Source: Lamellibrachia columna
Taxonomy: Eukaryota > Annelida > Polychaeta > Sabellida > Siboglinidae
Reading direction: 5' to 3'
NCBI GenBank assembly: GCA_963662155.1
Contig: OY759266.1
Coordinates: 54,803,510 to 54,867,509 of the forward strand
Length of the DNA stretch: 64,000 nucleotides
In this document: in pieces, positions 59,633 through 64,000 of the stretch
Position numbering within the stretch: the first letter of the stretch is position 1
How the letters are laid out: the number at the start of each line of letters is the position of its first letter
Made by a program: the position numbers and the translations under genes
Notes under the pieces: generated by a model
What the model was told of the DNA's origin: nothing
The model's database searches: none
The model's input: only the letters and a program-made list of their open reading frames with translations

Positions 59633-62600
59633 TCAGGTGTCCTGGTCATCTCCTACTGCTCCCATGCGAGTCGGGTCCTGTGAAGGGTAGTGTATGCCAG
59701 ACATGGGGTGGGGTGGTCTGACAGGGCTCCAGCCTGGTGGGGGGCCCATCATGCCAGGTGGCATCATGCCAGGTGGAGGTGGTGGCATCCGCATACCTGT
59801 GCCAAGAAGAAATAAGAACACAAATGTTACTGTGACGTCCTTACGTTTTCTTTTACATAAGAAAAGGTCAGAATGTATTTTCTAGTTGCGTTGTGTAGTT
59901 ATTTCACATCTGAAAGTGATCTCTAGAACTAATATTTCACTTTTAAAAAGGATCTGTAGTAATGCCTATGTAAAAATTATAAAAATCTGCTTTTTATTGC
60001 CCTATGAATGATTGGTGGCCCATAAGGGGCTGAAAAGGACTACTGCACCTAGTAGTCAAAACATTGAGTTAAAATCTGTAGTTGTAACTAAAGAAACATG
60101 TTTAACTAGTTTAGCTTGTTGAACTAGTGTAGTTTTATCAAAACAATATTTCAGACCAGATTTTTTATTAGTATGACGGTTATGGTCATTGTGAGAAACA
60201 GTCAAAAGGAAACTAGATGGTGGATGGTAAGACAATACTTTTACCACCAAATCTTCCCAAATACTGCTAAAAATGACACTTTCAGGCTTTGGTTAAAATT
60301 AGTGGTCACGAACTCCATTTGTTCTAGAAAATTCATATCCCCAATATGACGACACATCAACCATTTGACAAGAGGGATACGTACCTGGGGGCATCATCCT
60401 GGGTGGACCTCCGTCCATCATCATATGGCGAGGTGGCATGGGCATGCGGGGCGGCATACCCATGCCAGGGTGGGGTGGCATCATGGGTGGGGCAAGGTTG
60501 AAATAGTTTTTGGTGACATTCAAATCCTCTGGGGGCAGTGGAACAGCTACAACAGAGAGACAGCAGTGACACAGTGTCTAGTCAACTGGTATTGTCCTCG
60601 AGGGCAGATACAACATTTCTGGGTCAGACAGCAGTTAATATTCCTATAGGCAGTCATGTTGCCATATATTCCTATAGGTGGTCATGACTCATTAGTGTCA
60701 CTCATTAGTGACACCATGGCAGAACTGTGACCTGGGTAGCGTTTCACCACCATTCTTACAAGGTCATTTGCTCTTAAAAATTAGTTTTGCTCATTAAGGT
60801 AGCCGGGGCAGCTATTATATGCTTGTCTTGAATTGAGTGGTTTCAGTAGAAGTTTTTAAGATAAATTAATGAAGCTGGGGTGGCTATTGTATGTTTGTCT
60901 TGAATTGATTAATCTAAAAAGTTTTTAAGATGAATTAACCATTTCTTCACAGATTGTAGTTGAAATACTATACAATATACCTGATTAAAAAATTTGTAGT
61001 TTTTCATTTATTTGGTTATGTTACAAGGTTTAAAATTTTTTTTTGTAAATGTGAAAAAATAGCCACTAAAAACAAAGTTTAATCATTTTGAGAATCATTT
61101 TAACATGAACCAATTATGTGAATGAATTAAGCAAAAGGTGGATGGCAGCCTTAACCAATCGTAATTTACTGCTGTATTACGTTGCATGTACGTAAGATGC
61201 ATTCATAAGCAAAATTGCAAAGTCGTGAGTGTAGTTTTTCTCAAACAATATTTGAAACATAATTTCCTGGTTATTAATGAAAACACAATCTCAACCAATG
61301 CTTTTTTTGTTGAAATGTAGTTTTTCAGTGGCGTTTTATTGACAAAACATAATGGCCATTTGTAATATTGACATGTCCCCTTAATTAGCCGCCACAACAT
61401 TGTAGCGCATGCGGACGTTACTATGGAAACATTGTCGCTTTTCCGGGAACTCAATGGTATTTCCAAAAGGACTGCATTTTTAAAGGATGGATTGGCGAAA
61501 TATGACGTTAGTGCCGGGTGATTGTTTGTGGTGTCGATATTTAGATCAGTATATCTTAGCATGTTATGAAGAAAAAAATCAATTGATACGCTAGCTGCCC
61601 TGCCACCATAACCATTTCTTTATCAATTGTACTTGAAATATTATATAATCCAGATTAATAAAATGTTGAGTTTTTCATTTAATTGGTTATGTTACAAGAT
61701 TTTAAACACATTTTTGTAAATGTGAAAAAATTGCCACAAAATGCCAAATTATATCATTTTGAGAAAATTCTCATCACCATGAATAAGTTAAGCAAAAGTT
61801 TAATGAGAGCCTAAAGTGGCAGTGTATTTTTGACACAAACCCTTCAACAATGATAATTCTAATTTGTGCAATGTTGCCTACATGTAAGATGCGTTCATAC
61901 ATCAAATTGCAGCATTTAAGTGTTGTAGTTTTTTTTTAAAATAGTAAGTTAAGCATCATTTCCTGGTTGTTAGTGATAACAGAAATGTCAATAGATACGC
62001 GTATCATGCTTGAAATGTGACAGGTTTTCACTGACGTTTTATGTATTGTTGACAAAACATTAATTTGCCCCTTTAATTTGTTGCCACAAAGGCCCTTGAA
62101 TCTGTATTTGTAACGTGTTGTTGTCTACGATTTTAGGTCATACCAGCCATCTGACAATCACGTGGCATGGCGTGTTTAAGATCATTTTGTTTGGCCTGTA
62201 GCATCACCAGCTTCAAAGCCACAATAAACTACGTCAGCGCTGATATTTGCTAGTTTAGGATATGACTAGGAATCACAGTAACCAGACGACATGTTCCACG
62301 TTCATGGTGAACGAACAAAGCAAGTTCGAAGATCGAAGCACAGACGGTTGTTACTATGGAAACATTGTCGGCGTTTTTAAGACGGGGGGGGGGGTGATTT
62401 CCAAAAGAACTGTTTTTTAAAGGATGGATTGGCGAAATACGACGTTAGTGCCGGGTGATTATTTGTGGTGTCAACATTTAGTTCAGTTCCTATTAGGAAA
62501 AACACTATGATGAAGTGTGTTTCACTAAGAATTCATCATAAAAATTGCTTCTACGATGCTCCTTACTAACGCCAAGGTTGAACTGCTCTTTAGGAAAACA

Positions 62601-63919
62601 TATATTATAGAAAGTCAAATGTTTATTATCTTGAGTCCAGTTTTATTAAGATTATCTAGTTTTTTTACAACCAAATAAGATTTCAAAATATGGGTGATGA
62701 ATAATTTGCAAATGGCTATTGATTATAGCATACATTATGTAGTGTACAAATGGCTATTGATTATAGCATACATTATGTAGTGTACAAATGGCTATTGATT
62801 ATAGCATACATTATGTAGTGTACAAATGGCTATTGATTATAGCATACATTATGTAGTGTACAAATGGCTATTGATTATAGCATACATTATGTAGTGTACA
62901 CGGTGTCATGGAACATTTAATTTTTTTTCTTAAAGTTGCCCAATACCATGCCAATCTTATTGACATTCTGTAACTCTAACTTACCCCCAGGAAGCCCAGG
63001 CACTGGCTCCAACTTCCTTGGCCCATCCTCCTCTCCCTTCTTGGGAGCTGTGGGAAGCTGAGCCTGGGATCGTCCCCATTTAATGTTGAGTCGTCGTCCA
63101 TTCATGATGAGTTTGTCAAAGGATTTCTCGACAGCGCTCTCTGCTGATGCCCGCTTCGTGAACTGTACGAACGCACACTGCTGTCGACTGACGACTGTTA
63201 TGGAGCGGATCTCACCAAACTGGTAGAAATGGTCCCTGAAAATCAAGGTCCTTCAATGAGTACATCAGTGCTGTGACAGCAGACCATGCTGTGGCTAGAA
63301 GCAGAAAGCATTTGTACAACATTGTCAACGTTATTAAAATGGAGGGCTACATTCAAGACAAACATGGCCTGATTATTTAGAAACTAAAAGAGCAAAATAA
63401 CACATGTGTAGAAATACAACATGCTTCCATAAACATTACTATTACCATGTATTCATGTTCATTATTAACATTAATTATTGACATAGGTAGACTTTCAGCT
63501 GTGTTGAACCATTTTTTATCAAAATTTTGGTTCAGCCTGTCAAATTCAATATCACACCAACAAACTGAACAAAATTAATCTGGCATCCAACTACATGGCA
63601 ATAGGTTGTAGTTGCAGTATAATCCTTTAGTGCAATATTATTTTGTAACACAACCCAAAGACCTTCTATAAATGTCTTCTGTGCTGTCCCATTTCCAGTG
63701 ACACAACAAATGACATACTTGAGATCTTTCTCTGTGACGTTGTCTCCCAGATTGCCCACATACAGCGTTGTGATGCTGTTGTCCTCTGGGGGGTCGAGGG
63801 CAGGCATGGACGCATACCGTTCCATCAACTTGTCGGCCACTGGATCATTCACACCATAGTACCGATCCTTGATATTCTGATCTGCTAGAGGATCATCTGG
63901 ATCTGTTGGTTTCTCGTGT
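59633..63919 (-). CDS. RBM22: Pre-mRNA-splicing factor RBM22, 3' part
   Basis: Spliceosome component (yeast Cwc2/Ecm2 relative) that contacts U6 snRNA and pre-mRNA near the catalytic core. Four 3' exons on the minus strand: 63719-63919, 62985-63235, 60385-60546 and 59633-59796, all GT-AG and in phase, coding the last 258 residues. The visible part starts at the last His of the CCCH zinc finger ([20 protein letters not shown]). It continues through [13 protein letters not shown] and the RRM ([42 protein letters not shown]). [10 protein letters not shown] and a Pro/Met-rich tail follow, ending in [13 protein letters not shown], a hallmark of RBM22. The N-terminal zinc-finger exons lie beyond the window edge, so the gene is partial here. 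The proline-rich tail is longer in PPGMM-type repeats than I recall for the human protein. Confidence 0.95.
60941..62490. repeat. Two diverged direct copies of a 0.6-0.9-kb repeat in an RBM22 intron
   Basis: Copy 1 (about 60941-61562) and copy 2 (about 61606-62490) share, in the same order, [99 protein letters not shown] and GGATGGATTGGCGAAATA with GACGTTAGTGCCGGGTGATT. Copy 2 has an extra block of about 250 bp. This is a dispersed, non-coding repeat inserted twice or duplicated. Confidence 0.7.
62709..62898. repeat. 38-bp tandem repeat, 5 copies
   Basis: The unit AAATGGCTATTGATTATAGC plus ATACATTATGTAGTGTAC is repeated five times with essentially no divergence, ending about 90 bp from the RBM22 exon at 62985-63235. 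The near identity suggests recent expansion. Confidence 0.95.
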
Positions 63920-64000
63920 CTTAAAATAAAACATGTAACTTAGTTTGTTAAGTATATTGTGTAATCGAATTAATTAAATATAATTATCATCTAACTTATT

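Overview
This window is nuclear DNA of an invertebrate animal, probably a bilaterian such as a mollusc, annelid or deuterostome; the phylum cannot be settled from sequence alone. The evidence is GT-AG introns of 0.1 to 4.6 kb, AATAAA poly(A) signals, animal-type orthologues (MICU1, MOB1, an hnRNP H/F protein, RBM22), and a mixed load of CR1-like and other non-LTR retrotransposons, tRNA-derived SINEs, hAT and Mutator-like DNA transposons, foldback elements and many mini- and microsatellites. No bacterial genes, CRISPR arrays or operons are seen.

Layout. 1-15.1 kb is repeat-dominated, with no host gene recognised: microsatellites, a near-perfect 0.78-kb foldback element (3775-4553), reverse transcriptase remnants (5.8, 11.3 and 13.6 kb), CCATGG-rich MITE-like elements, a 0.62-kb tandem duplication, two SINE families and a hAT remnant. 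15.1-28.5 kb (+) is a MICU1 orthologue rebuilt here as 12 coding exons (about 490 aa), including a 12-nt microexon. Its introns hold a 28-bp minisatellite, a SINE and a CR1-like LINE with one long open frame. 31.7-35.5 kb (-) is a complete four-exon MOB1 gene (216 aa). 36.3-43.8 kb is a Mutator-like element with inverted terminal boxes. Its minus-strand gene can be spliced in frame through 15 exons (about 1,040 aa): zinc-chelating N-domain, DDE transposase, SWIM finger, a repeat region made of eight near-identical 72-nt exons, an AT-hook and a PHD finger. 44.5-56.0 kb (+) is an hnRNP H/F-like gene with three quasi-RRMs and glycine-rich linkers (about 539 aa); one intron carries a decayed second Mutator-type transposase gene and a SINE. 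59.6-63.9 kb (-) is the 3' part of RBM22, whose 5' exons lie beyond the right edge.

The host genes belong to different processes: mitochondrial Ca2+ uptake (MICU1), Hippo/NDR kinase signalling (MOB1) and pre-mRNA splicing (hnRNP H/F, RBM22). They show no sign of acting as one unit. The most unusual object is the Mutator-like element at 36.3-43.8 kb, because its coding region includes a tandemly amplified exon-plus-intron array in which every copy keeps the reading frame and splice signals. All exon models were made by eye from splice signals, reading phase and remembered protein families; no alignment or transcript data were available.
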